DNA of 64,000 bases from Poecilobothrus nobilitatus. Lineage: Eukaryota; Arthropoda; Insecta; Diptera; Dolichopodidae. The position numbers were made by a program, and so were the translations under genes. Below, piece after piece: positions 14,248 through 24,700 of the stretch. The number at the start of each line of letters is the position of its first letter. The first letter of the stretch is position 1. The stretch spans positions 263,163,843 to 263,227,842 of the forward strand of contig OX352774.1 in assembly GCA_947095535.1 (NCBI GenBank), read 5' to 3'. Below the pieces are notes generated by a model that was given only the letters and a program-made list of their open reading frames with translations, did not search any database and was not told the origin of the DNA.

Positions 14248-14283
14248 AAGTCCAAATACGTGTTTAAGTCCAAATACGTGTTT
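14248..14283 (+). repeat. 18-bp tandem duplication
   Basis: AAGTCCAAATACGTGTTT occurs twice without spacer (14248-14265 and 14266-14283), just upstream of the readable part of the broken transposon gene. It is probably local slippage. Confidence 0.85.
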
Positions 14284-14309
14284 ACTGAAGTTTTGAACCG
14301 TAAATTTAA

Positions 14310-14845
14310 TTTAACTATCGCATCGGAGATGCTGATGATGTTGTTAGTTGTCTTTTACATTACATAAAAGAAAATGCAACAATTTGTAATTTAATTATGT
14401 ACTCTGATCACTGCGAGGGGGGGGGGGGGGAGGGGGGCAAAATAAATATATTAAAAAACCTCCAAAAGGGTTTGAATATTCCTTCGGAATATTCCATTAC
14501 ACGAAGAATAAAAGATGAACGAAAAAATTCTGTCAATTGGTTTAAAATCCAGTATTTAAAATATGAAAAAGATTATCCGTGTTATTTTTTAAATATTTTA
14601 TTAACCCAGAAAATTGTTTTTCAATTTTAAATATTGAAAAACGATCATTGCCTGCACGAGATTATTTAACACAAACATTAGGTTACCCAAATGGTTTGAA
14701 AATATCTACCCAAAAAATGAAAGATTTGGTAGAATTAATGAAATTTATATCACCAATAAATCACGCATTTTATGAAAATCTGAAAAGTGCAAACCATGTC
14801 GATGAAATTATTTTTACGCACTTGGAAGATGAAGTGAAAATGTAA
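14310..14845 (+). pseudogene. Remnant of YSD.C (DUF7869-type) mobile-element protein
   Basis: The first part reads in frame NYRIGDADDVVSCLLHY, then IKENATICNLIMYSDHCEG, resembling the '...CLL.YL....I...YSDNC.GQN' block that I know from an uncharacterised insect protein family (RNase H-like DUF7869 type). A G-rich tract follows, then a part like the family C-terminus: SVNWFKIQYLKYEKD, and after a frame change near 14580, SLPARDYL through KMKDLVELMKFISPINHAFY to a stop at 14845. The 'GQN' part and roughly 100 residues after it are missing, and the frame is broken, so the gene is dead. It lies inside a TIR-bounded element, so it may be that element's transposase. The aspartate in YSD would then be a candidate catalytic residue, which is inference only. 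Confidence 0.5.
14416..14438 (+). repeat. Poly-G tract, potential G-quadruplex
   Basis: A run of about 14 G, one A, then six G lies inside the broken protein gene, in otherwise about 80% A+T sequence. It translates as a glycine-rich string exactly where the conserved QN of the family motif should be. It could be a replication-slippage expansion, or an assembly error at a homopolymer. Confidence 0.8.
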
Positions 14846-15445
14846 AATACTATTTTATTTAATATTTTAATACTTATTTTTTATTAGTTTATAATTTTTA
14901 AGAATAATTTTGTTTTTTTATTTCGTTATTTCAAAAAATAAATATTCAATTGTAAAAAAAACATTTAAATTATGCCACAAGTATTTTTGATATTTTCAAT
15001 TATATGTAATGCCAAAGTGGCTTAACCCACAAAAAAATCGCATTTTTGTAAAGTTAGAGTGAAATAGCAATAAGTAACCTAAAATACTAAAAAAAAATAA
15101 GAATATTAAGTTTTTATTTTAAGACAATACAACTTTAATAAAGCTTCTGTTGGTTTTTTAAAATTTCGTTTTTTTCAATTGCATTTTCTGTAAAATAATT
15201 TTAATGTGGGTTATGCCACTAGGCTTCTGAGCCCCTCAATATATTTTCTGTAAGAGGCGCGTTTATGCATATTGTTATGTTGGTAGTACTTTTTGTCAAC
15301 AAAAAAAAAAAAAAAAAGGTTTGAATTAAAATGAAATGAAAAATAAATATATTTTTCTGCTTTATATTATTTTATATTGCATTTTGGATAAACCAAACCA
15401 ATAGCTCTTGATTTTAAGTTTTATTCTTGGTTTTAAGTCATATGA

Positions 15446-15643
15446 CTTTTAGGTTTTAGGTCATCTGAAAGTTCTATTAATTCATTGCAAAGATTTCATG
15501 TAAAACCATTCAAAATATCTGCAAATATTTTTAAAAATTTAGACTCTGCTAAACAAACATTAAAATCATTTCTGGCTCCTACTTGGTATGTTTCTGCAGC
15601 AAAAAATCGTAAGCACGCAATTAATTTTGTTATAGACGAGTAG
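15446..15643 (+). pseudogene. Unassigned open segment, probable mobile-element protein remnant
   Basis: This 65-codon stop-to-stop segment has no methionine but a balanced, protein-like composition, unlike the AT-rich noise around it. Recognisable stretches are SSINSLQRFHVKPFKIS, NLDSAKQTLKSFLAPTWYV and SAAKNRKHAINFVIDE, then a stop. It lies 200 bp outside the right terminal repeat of the 13-15 kb transposon. I do not recognise the family. It may be a decayed C-terminus of a transposase or polyprotein, or an orphan exon. No acceptor was checked convincingly. It is reported because codon use and residue mix differ from other frames in the window. Confidence 0.35.
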
Positions 15644-17469
15644 TTACTCTTAAATTTCTTTCTACTAAAAATTTAAAACCTTCCTTTGTTAATTTGATCT
15701 ATTTCAAAAATCTAAAAACCTTTTTTTTTTATATACATGTAAATAAGTATATAAAGTAATGATGAAGGATCTAAAAATTGGTAACAATATTTCAATAATC
15801 TATAAGGCTTTTAATAACTGTCTTTAAATATTTTGACAAAATAGTCCAAAAACTTAATATAATTATTGGGCTTAATTAAATGTTTTACTGACACAATTTT
15901 CTTTATGTGGAGTTTTTTGGTAGAGAGGATAGATTATTACTCTTGCTCCTTAACTCTGTAATCCCTTATACATTCCAACTGAGATGTGTAATATACCGCC
16001 TCTGACTTCTGCCCTGAACCTCTACATTTTCTTGTGACAATTCTGGATATTTTTTCCAGCTTCCACATAACATGGCTCGTGTCATTAAATTTAATTTAAT
16101 ATTTTTGTTTAATTTTTTAAATGTTCAATAAAATTCATACAATCAACCCAAACATCTCCATTCTAAAAGAATTATCAAAGATTCAAGAATTTTAGGTATT
16201 ATTTATAGAATCAATGAATTTACAAAAAAAAAAAAAATAATCATGTCACAAAATGTGACAAAGAAAATTTAGATGAAGCTTACGTGAATATGTAAGTGAA
16301 AGTATTTTCAAGTGTATTGAATACACATTAGGTGAAAATTTTAAAGTTTTCGTATTATTTAATAATGAAATCATAAACGATGACATCATAAAGGAATGAA
16401 CATTTTTTTCGTTAGTATAATTTTAATGACTTTGCAAATTCATGTATTTTAATAAACAATTTATTACAAATCATTCTAAACATTATATTGTTGCTTTCTT
16501 TTGTATGGAAAACTGAAATAATACCAAAATATTGAAATTAATTCTTTAAAGATCACTCAGATTAACTAAAAATAATTACTTTTAAATTATCATTTAAATT
16601 AGAAGAATTCCAGAATGCCATATAACTTAACGACCATAAAATAGAATAAATTGGTCTAAATGTTGTTATTTATTTAAAAGCTGATATATATGTATCATGT
16701 GTCTGTCATAACATTTATTATTACTAAGTTTACAATATAAATGACGCAAATGTATTTTGAAAAAAAAAAAATCTATCACGGAAAGGCAAAATTATGTTTA
16801 TTATAGTTTTTTAATTATTCTTATACTATTAATTAAACAAAACGAATTAAAAATTTTGTTAAAAACTTTGTTTCCAGTTAATTTTTATTTAAAAATGGAA
16901 ATTACTTTAATTTATGATATTAATAATAAAAACGTAATTTAACTGATAATTAAGAAGGAAAAAAAATCAAACGAAATCAATTGTAAAATTTGAACATACA
17001 GTAAAAATCATTTAAAATGACAATGACGGGGCCATCAAAATTTAGTCATGTTAAAGCGTTTGATGTTATAAAAGATGTCCTATTTTTTCATATTATAATA
17101 AAATAAAAAAGTCGAATTAGGTATAACCATTATAAAGGAGTTTGTTGTAGACCATGCTGTCATTCTAAACTGCTCACAGTTACATGAAAACACTTCTAAG
17201 AGATATGAATTTTTCCTTTTAAACAGATTCTAATGTATTAAGAAAAAAAATTCTGTTAATCTTCGATTGTTTATCAAACATTTTTGATATACCCAACGAA
17301 TTCTACCTACTTTTATAATGAGTAAAGTTGAATTACCCACATATTTTAAATGTATTTTGAATGTAATTACACACATATATTCATAAATGTTTCCACATCT
17401 ACCACAAAAAAATACAGAATAAACTAAACTTTTCTCTAAAACTTTTGTTCAAGAAGATTTTAATATCTT
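15644..17469. other. AT-rich DNA, one weak coding-like trace
   Basis: Mostly low complexity. At about 15905-16080 the minus strand reads briefly like protein (LCGSWKKYPELSQENVEVQG) before a stop. It could be another decayed element fragment, but I cannot assign it. The frame at 16757-16942 is I/L/K/N-rich noise. Confidence 0.45.
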
Positions 17470-17470
17470 A

Positions 17471-17626
17471 ATAGGAGTAAGAGTGTAATTAATAGGGGTA
17501 AGAGTGTAAAAAAACGCTGTAACCACCTAGGTAGGGATTCGAATCCTACACATGTAGTAAGAATAATTTGTTTTACGACATTTACACACCTGGAAATAAG
17601 GTCTGTACAGTTTCTTTGGTAGAAGA
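17471..17626 (+). mobile_element. tRNA-derived SINE, subfamily B, copy 1
   Basis: A perfect-palindrome B box GGATTCGAATCC (17535-17546) is preceded by a degenerate A-box region (AATAGGGGTAAGAGTG) and followed by the tail TACGACATTTACACACCTG then AAGGTCTGTACAGTTTC. The copy at 61.6-61.8 kb (minus) has the same head order and a related tail (TTACGACATTTACAGTCACG...). The A-box region is duplicated (AATAGGAGTAAGAGTG then AATAGGGGTAAGAGTG). The head is tRNA-like, but no cloverleaf with paired acceptor arms can be drawn, so this is not a functional tRNA gene. Confidence 0.6.
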
Positions 17627-17910
17627 ATAAACTAAAAAGGGGGGAAAAAAATATATATTTTAATTAAAACTAGGAATGTTTTTATGTTTTCTTTCGCCTG
17701 TAAATATGCAAAAAAGCAATCGAAATATTATTGAAGTATAAAAGGTTTCGAAATAAGTTATTAAAAATCATAATATTTAACGGAGACTAAGTATTATTTT
17801 TTTTTTATATTTTTTTTTTTTATATATATATTTTATTTTACTAGTTACTAGACTTTAAAACTAATTTTTAAATATATTAAGAAGAATATTCATTAATATT
17901 TATAACTTAC

Positions 17911-18101
17911 CCAAAATTTGAACCAGTTGAATTTGTTTTAAAATTATTTTCTAAAAATTCACCACCATGTAATCTGGAACCCATTACAGATACTAATTGT
18001 TGATTTGGTTGATAACCAACTGTTAGGCCCATTGGTATAATAACAGCTCCATTTGAATCATCCTTATGTACTAATGGAATATTTGCTTTGCCGTCACCCA
18101 T
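17911..18101 (-). CDS. 5' coding exon of an unidentified host gene
   Basis: The frame starts at ATG 18101 in good context (AAA ATG GG). It runs 63 codons plus two bases to a consensus donor, TTTGG|GTAAGT (GT at 17910-17909). The in-frame TAA beyond it lies inside the donor itself, which fits an exon rather than a complete small gene. The peptide begins MGDGKANIPLVHKDDSNG, continues with GLTVGYQPNQQLVSVMGSRL, and ends near NSTGSNFG. It has a normal residue mix, no signal peptide and no membrane segment. I do not recognise the protein. The downstream exon is not visible in 1-17910, so the next intron is long or the rest lies in small exons. The bases just upstream are AT-rich and have no clear acceptor. 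The 5' UTR may continue to a more complex stretch at 18415-18480. Confidence 0.55.
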
Positions 18102-19502
18102 TTTCTTTTTTTTTTATATTTTCTTATATATAATTTTAATTTTTTTTTTCTCTAAATTTTTATTAAAAATTTTTTCCTAATTATTTAATTTTTTTTTTTT
18201 TTGTTATTATTATTATTATTGTAATTTTTATGTATATAAATTTGTTGTAATAACTATGTATATGTATATATTATATATGTGTATGTGAGTGTGTATAAGT
18301 TATGAGTATACCTTATTATTATTTTAATTATATTTTAATTATATTATTATTATTTTCTTATTAAATATCGTTTTATGAATAATCTTCTTTTTTTTTGTGT
18401 TTCACAATTTATTATCACAAGTACAAGCCATTTGGTATAGCCAGAGTGTTTCCGATTATATATTAGTTCAGGGTTGTAGTTATATATATATATATATTTT
18501 TAATTTTTTTCCCTTTTAGTATTATGTGTAATTCACAGTTATTCACTGTAATTTTACTTCATTTTTATTGTTATCTATTTTTTTTTATTGTTTTTTTATT
18601 TATTTTTTTACATTTTTATTATTTTCCACTTTTACTTAATTGGTTCTTTGGTAGCTTTTTTTTTTGTTATTTTGTTGTTTTTAATAATTCAAATGGATTT
18701 TCTATTGATTTTTCCGCCTTTTCTTTGTATTCTTTTGTTGTAAAAAGGAAAGAAATTTCTCAGGTGTATAAAATTCAAATTAATAATTAATTATATTTTA
18801 ATATATTACATGCATATGTGTATTTGAAATTTGAATATAAATTTTTGTATATATATATATATATATAGAGTAGAGTAAATAGTAGCACAATTTATTCAGA
18901 ATAGAAAGAGTGTGGAAAAGAAAGTCTTATAGTAAAAAACTTTTAATTTTTATGGACTTGTTCATTAAGTGGGTTTTCATTTAGAACAATTGTTTGTGTT
19001 TTTTTTTTGTTTTTCCTTGTTTTGCTGTTGCTATTTTAATCTGAAAATAAAAAGAAAAAAAGAAAATTTAATAGAAAAAAATTAATAAGATAAACAAAAA
19101 AGATAAAAAGGTTTTAATTTTATTCCGTTTAATGTATATAGATAAAAAGATTTTATTATTATAGTATAAAAGATTAATATTGGATATGGTATCGAACATT
19201 CAGAATAATTGAATTATTGTAATTAAGATTTGGTTTTAATAATATTATTTTGTATGAAATTATTAATATTTTAATATGTAAATAACATATAGAAGGACAA
19301 TTCTAAACCTTAACAAAGTTTAAAATTTTTTTGAAAAATCATATCCTTACTAACTACTCATTTTTTTAGAAAAAAAATTTGTACAATATATTAAATGTTT
19401 GACAGAACTAGGGATTTTTCTTGATTTGATTTTATTATCAATTATACTATGACAAAAGTTTAAAATTAAATCATTAACAAAAATCAGCTATCTCCACCAT
19501 AG
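18102..19502. other. Low-complexity AT-rich DNA, possible 5' UTR side of the exon
   Basis: It holds (TTA)n runs at about 18200-18350 and (TA)n at 18481-18497 and 18849-18866. A short less biased segment at 18415-18480 (minus strand: AACTACAACCCTGAAC, then ATCGGAAACACTCTGGC) follows TATATATAA on the minus strand and could be a leader or promoter of the exon at 17911-18101. This is unproven. The frame 18524-18790 is F/L/Y/V low complexity. Confidence 0.4.
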
Positions 19503-19551
19503 GGCATTATACTTTTCGTATAATAGCGATCGATACGAAAAGTATAATGCC
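19503..19551. repeat. Perfect 19-bp inverted repeat, possible minimal foldback
   Basis: GGCATTATACTTTTCGTAT (19503-19521) and its exact complement (19533-19551) are separated by 11 bases. This looks like two terminal repeats of a small DNA transposon with almost everything between them deleted, or a foldback element. It lies 580 bp beyond the 3' end of the piggyBac remnant, but nothing proves they belong together. Confidence 0.85.
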
Positions 19552-19900
19552 AGAATTCATAGATTTTTTACATAATAATTTACATATATCAAACAAAATA
19601 GATACATTCATTCATATATTCATACTTATACGTATATGTTCCTACATAATTTTGTTTTTCATTCAAAAATATTAAAGTAAAAAATAATAAAAACTGCAAA
19701 CAGATACAAAACAAACATAACATTAATATTGTATCTGCTAACAAAAATTTTACAGTACCCGAATCATCCTGAATTATTTTTTGTCAGATTTTTGAAAGAA
19801 AGTAATAAAATTAGATTTGACATTATGTAAATTAACTGTTTTGACCATTTTAATTATGATAGTGTATAAAGATTCTGCAGGATATGTAAAAAAGGGCCGA

Positions 19901-19934
19901 TGATCATATGATCATTGTAATCGTCATATGATCA
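19901..19934. repeat. TGATCATATGATCA palindrome and partial copy
   Basis: A perfect 14-bp palindrome (19901-19914) is followed 9 bases later by a partial copy, TCATATGATCA. It lies about 200 bp downstream of the piggyBac stop codon and may be a subterminal repeat of that element. A TTAA-flanked terminus could not be located. Confidence 0.6.
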
Positions 19935-20133
19935 CGCTAGGCGTTTGTTTATACTGGTTTTCAACATTCAATTTTTTGGTAATATTTAGCAATTAAAAGA
20001 AAAAAAGAAACAATAAGTTTAAAGTTTAAATGAAGTTCATTTATTTTTATGAAATAGTAAACTTTATTTAATTGGAAAATAAAAAAACGTAAAATAAAAC
20101 AATTTTTTTTTATATAGCAACGATTGTTTGTAT

Positions 20134-20951
20134 TTATGATCTTGAGTGGTATGGTATAAAACAATCTATGCAAAGGCCGACATTACATTTTGCACATTCA
20201 GTTCTTATTGTAGAACTGCATGTTGGAAGCGCACAACGTCTTCTGCGGCAACTTTTTACCAAATGATTTTTTCCATCGTACCGAAGACTGTTTTTAATCG
20301 AATCTGTTTGACTGAGCCAACTATGTAAAGTTGAAGCTCCTGCTGCTTTACCTTTTACACCATAGTGTTTGCAATAATATATTGCAATCTGTCGACGAAA
20401 TTCTTTGTGACTATATTTGTTTTGACTACGTCTGTGCAAATTCCACGCATTATGTACACACGCATCGATCAACCACGTAAAAATACAACTATACCATTTC
20501 TTCTTTCCTCTGAACGCAATACGGTAAAGTGAAATGTTTTGATCGAAACGATCTACGCCGCACATATACTTATTGTATTCCGTTATGGCACATGGGCGTG
20601 GAATAAAAATTTTTTTTTGCTTTTCCTTTGAATAACGAGACGCATTTAATTGAGCATTAACACCAAAATAAGTTGATGCAGTTGAAACGACTGCATTATC
20701 AACCCATTTCAATAGACGAATATTTGTTTCTAGAATACACATAGATTCACAATATCCTCTAGATTTTCCTTTTATTTGTTGTTCGATCCAAGTGGGCAGC
20801 TAGCAGGAATGCTGTTTTCACGAATTGTGCCTGTTCTATTATATCCACTAGGTTTTAAGAAAACCAATAGAGAAATGCTTGTAAATAAATTGTCAAAGTA
20901 AAAAGAAAATGGCAATCTTTTTACTTCATGACTAAAATCATCTAACATGTT
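20134..20951 (-). pseudogene. piggyBac-type transposase, 5'-truncated and frameshifted
   Basis: The upstream part (from about 20951) reads NMLDDFSHEV, FYFDNLFTSISLLVFLK, GYNRTGTIREN and IPASCPL, matching the 'DN.FTS...L...G...GT.R.N' block of piggyBac transposases. A single-base frame change near 20785-20795 leads into EQQIKGKSRGYCES, then KWVDNAVVSTAS (the Asp at about 20699 sits at the second catalytic position) and EYNKYMCGVDRFDQN (the Asp at about 20552 is the third). The C-terminus keeps a cysteine-rich domain, CRRRRCALPTC...CAKCNVGLCIDC, and a natural stop at 20134. The N-terminal DNA-binding half and the first catalytic Asp are missing. Family assignment is firm and activity is excluded. 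Confidence 0.9.
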
Positions 20952-20999
20952 AACTAACATGTGCAGAACTAACATGTGCAGCACTAACATGTGCAGCAC
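20952..20999. repeat. 15-bp tandem repeat at the truncated edge of the piggyBac gene
   Basis: About three units of ACTAACATGTGCAGM lie directly against the first surviving transposase codons (AACATGTTAGATGAT on the minus strand). The unit resembles the AACATGTTAG at the edge of the gene, so the array may have grown from it by slippage. It replaces the expected upstream coding sequence. Confidence 0.8.
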
Positions 21000-21168
21000 A
21001 TTTAATTATTATGGAATACACATATGGAAATGTGAAAATTTAATTTTTTTTTAATGAAATTGGTATGTGGTATGTGTAGGTATACTGTAAGTATTAATAG
21101 TTGGATAAAATCAGAATATTCCCCTTTTCCGGATTATTTATATCCATATATGTATATATGTCTATGCA
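21000..21168. other. Short AT-rich gap
   Basis: No coding continuation of the piggyBac transposase is readable here in any frame I tried, and nothing else was recognised. Confidence 0.5.
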
Positions 21169-21247
21169 AGATTTTGATTTTTCGGGATATCGTAATTCGG
21201 CAATTTGTTTTCGGGATTTTGAATTTGGGATTTTGATTTTCGGTATT
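21169..21247. repeat. Cryptic word repeat (CGGGATTTTGA type)
   Basis: Loose 11-14 bp words such as GATTTTTCGGGATAT, TTTTCGGGATTTTGA, ATTTGGGATTTTGA and TTTTCGGTATT follow each other without exact period. The pattern is like those at 8690, 38789, 42732 and 60830 but with its own consensus. Confidence 0.6.
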
Positions 21248-21452
21248 ACTTACCCAACCCTATAAATTTTAAATTTTTTTTATTTTTTTTTACTGTTATG
21301 TGCAGTATTAGTTTTTGCTATGAAAAATGTTATTAATGCAAACGTTTACGGTTTTTAATAGATTTTAATAGAATCATAACAGTTTCCGAAAAATATAGAA
21401 TATTTCATTAAAATAAAGGCAAATGCATTTTAGAGTTATAAAACTTTTAAAA

Positions 21453-21700
21453 GGGACCTCGGTTGCCTAGTGGTTAAGCACGTGGCTTATTAACCGAGGA
21501 AGTGCGGGTTTGAATCCTGCATAGGTAGCGAATTTTACTAATTGAAAACAAATCTCACTTGCTACTAAATGTAGTGTTAATATATAATAATACTTATTAG
21601 TATTAATAGTATTCGACCTATAATGGCCTTTGTAGTCAATGGTTTTGTAATATTGCAATATCCTATGTGGTTTGTAATATTAATATAAATAAATAACTAA
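21453..21700 (+). mobile_element. tRNA-derived SINE, subfamily A, copy 2
   Basis: The head CCTCGGTTGCCTAGTGG carries the A box (21463-21479), and the B box is GGTTTGAATCC (21507-21517). A body follows, then the tail CCTATAATGGCCTTTGTAG, GGTTTTGTAATATT and GTAATATTAATATAAATAAA. The minus-strand copy at 43.14-43.42 kb shares head, the CCTATAATGGCCTTNGTAG block and the same AT-rich 3' end, which defines a family of about 250-280 bp. The head resembles a tRNA, but the acceptor ends do not pair. The minus-strand open frame here is only a shadow. Confidence 0.7.
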
Positions 21701-24700
21701 AAGAGTTGTCGATAAAAGAAGGGTTACTTCTAATAAGTGAAAGTTTCCATTGATAAAGGCGAAAACAGAATATATAAATTATTACTGTATGTGATAAATT
21801 TATAGTTTTAGTGAAATTATTCTTAAAAAAAAATATATACATACTTATATTAAATAAAAATTCCAATAATTAAATTTCATCTAAAATTATGGAAAAATTT
21901 TTTTTACTTTATTTAACTATTATTTTACTGAAGTAAAAATTTTGAGCCCACTAAAATGGAATGCTTTTTATATTTTTACATATTTATATTTATATATTTT
22001 TACATAGCAAAAAATTCTGTTAATATTGAAATATTGAACTTAATAAAAGTAACTGTAATTCATTTTAATTGATATTGCCAACAAAATTTAATTTTGACAA
22101 TTTTTTTTATAAATTTTTAAAATGCCATTGTTTTTTTTTATATGTATATATATTAAAAAAAAAATGTAGAACGGATAATCCGGTTTTAACCCATTTTTAT
22201 TTTGTTTTTTTTTTTAAGGATGTACAAAAATGGAATTTTATTTAAAATTTTAGTGAAAAAAATATAATTTTAAGTAAATTTTGATTAGTTGTAACTTATA
22301 ACACATTGACATGCCATACCACACCATTCCGCGTCGTATAACGTCATACTAACCAAAATTATTCATACTTTTTTTCTATTTTTTTTTTTGCTGCAATCAA
22401 AGAGAACAAATTTCATAATATGTAAATTGCAGGAAAATTTTTCTTTTTTAAATGTATTAGTAAGCTATTTTAACTATATATGTTTACATGTGTGTGTTTT
22501 ATGAATAAATAATGCAAAAAAAAAAAACAGTTAAAATTGATTTGAAAAAAAAGGATAAAAATGCAAATTATTTTTTTAGGAAAAATAATATACATATATA
22601 TGTGTTTTGTATGTATTAATTCATATACAATGCATTTGATATATGTATACTTATATGTCTATATTCTTATACATTCTGTGTTTGTACAGAACCGCATGTG
22701 TACATTTAATAATATATTATTAATATACATATTAATGTCCTCAGAATTTAATACATAAGTAAGTAAATATATACAATTTTATCATATATGTATTTAAAAA
22801 AGTAATTAAATTAAACTTTAGGTAATTAAATTAAATTTTAATGGTTAATAAAAATGAGTTTTTTTTATTTTACATACTGTGGAAAATAACGAAAAATAAA
22901 ATGTTTAATAAATTTAAAGTTAGTAATGAAAAGAATATATTATTTTTTCAAAGAAAACAGAAAATTACTGAGTTCTATGAACTTTTGAAGACGTTGGGAA
23001 GTTAAGTTAAGTTAAGACAGTTTGAAAACTAAAAAAAGAAAAAGTTAAAATATTTTAGTTGCGCAATTTAATCGATTGTCGAAACTATAAAACAGAAAAA
23101 TAAGCGGCACTAAATAGTAAGGAATTGATGTAGGAAGTATTTTTTGCTACTGGGATGTGAGGTATGTATTGTAGAATTCTTAGGTCAGTCACAATAAATC
23201 GCCGTATTTTACTTTAACCTTTAGGCTTCATAAAAGAATGTTTATCTTTTAAAAAAAAGTGGGGCGTGGTATTAACTTACTCTGAAATAAGTTATAATTT
23301 ATGAATGACGGAGGTTATAGTACATCATGATGATACAATACATATTTACTGAAATATTTTTTTTAATGTAAAAATAAAAAAGAATTTCTTTTTTTTTACG
23401 AATGCTTGAATATAATAGTTTTCATTTTTACTTTTAGTAAAAACCTGTAGCTGTAGGAGTAATTTGTAACATTGTCTTAATAAATTAAATCAAATTTTAA
23501 TCAAAGTAAAATAAGGATTTTATGGCAATCTTTTTTTATAAAAATATTTTATTTACTTAGTTTATATTTAGATTCGGAATATTAATTACATGCTTGATTT
23601 TTAGTCCGTTATCAAAACAGAAACCTTATTTATTGTTCTAAAATTATTACGATATAGTCTTGTCTTTTCTTTGTTTCATATTTATAAGCTAATTAGGGAT
23701 TGTTTTAAGTTAAAAGATTCGTTCTTGCCATTTCTGATTTTTGATAGTACCGTTTTATAATAAATATTATAAAGCATTTTTTTCTTAAGCCTTTTTAGCA
23801 AACATTTTAAATTTTTTTACTTTAAGTTCATTTTAAGCTCATATTCTAATTTTTATAACGGTCCATTATTTTGAAATAAAAATATAAACAAAAAAACGCA
23901 AACATAATCCAATAATATGTTTGATACGGATATGGAATGAACGAGTTTTAAACCCAAGAACTTTTGACTCAAAGCCCAACACTGTGCCATTTATCAGATT
24001 TTCTTGATAATTTCTTTAAAAATAGTTTTATAATTGGAATGTTAAATATTAAATGTTAATTAACCCCAATAATTTTTCACTTACTTACTTTATTTTTAAC
24101 AGGTGAATAGTTAGTTCGTTAACAACTATATGGTTTTAACAACTCTATTCCGTTCTTCGTACGGAAGAAGTTTTTAACTTAAATTACATTTATGCTAGTC
24201 TCATCTTCGCTCTAGCTCGTTAATCTTATAGACCAATGAACATTTTGTTACATAAGATTAGAGATAAAAAAATATGTAAAGAAATAAAATCAAGAATTTT
24301 GAACACACATGATTTAACAACGAAGAAAGGGTGGGTTAAATTCCTATACAGATCGTAAGAGTATTTTATAAAGAAAAATTGCTATAAACACCATATAAAC
24401 GGACACCATATATATATAAAATAAATATATATAATATAAAATGTAAAATAAATTAATAATATTACAATATAAATAAATAAAAAGTATTTAATAGTATAAA
24501 AACAAAATAGGAACAGAGCAGCAACATAAAAATTCAATAATTATAAAATAAAATTAAATGAAAAAACAATTTTGTTGACTTTGAAACATTTTTAACAAAT
24601 TAATATCTATTAAATAGTAAATACTTCGTCAATTTTAAAACGTAATATGTTTTTAGAAAAAAAAAAATCATTAAATTGTTTTCTAATTTCTTAAAATGAT

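Larger units (their letters stand above)
13083..15237 (+). mobile_element. TIR DNA transposon, decayed, with YSD.C-protein remnant
   Basis: The ends are imperfect inverted repeats of about 33 bp: left GAAGGGCTCAGAAG (13083) then TAGTGGCATAACCCA, and right the complement of GAGGGGCTCAGAAG then CTAGTGGCATAACCCA (ending at 15237). The motif AGTGGCWTAACCCAC recurs inside: paired as a hairpin at 13264-13304, at 15012-15030, and partly at about 14970. This resembles subterminal transposase-binding repeats. If the termini are TGAAGGG and CCCTCAA, the flanks give a possible 4-bp TATA target duplication, but this is not certain. The inside holds a degenerate protein gene (14310-14845) and a nested DINE-like fragment (13630-14110). 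The superfamily is unknown. A 4-bp-duplication group such as Sola is one possibility to test. Confidence 0.6.

Noticed and set aside
15905..16080. Minus-strand protein-like run (LCGSWKKYPELSQENVEVQG)
   Set aside because: Too short, ends in a stop, no family recognised. Could be chance in a less AT-rich patch.
18524..18790. Plus-strand 88-residue frame rich in F, L, Y and V
   Set aside because: Translation of T-rich DNA. The hydrophobic run mimics a membrane protein but has no real coding character.
20146..20328. Plus-strand 60-residue frame
   Set aside because: Antisense shadow of the piggyBac transposase C-terminus.
21453..21530. tRNA gene
   Set aside because: A and B boxes are good, but the ends do not pair as an acceptor stem, and the same head plus a non-tRNA tail recurs elsewhere, so it is a SINE.
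21467..21658. Minus-strand frame over the SINE at 21.45 kb
   Set aside because: Antisense shadow of the SINE head. The apparent peptide is the complement of A and B boxes.
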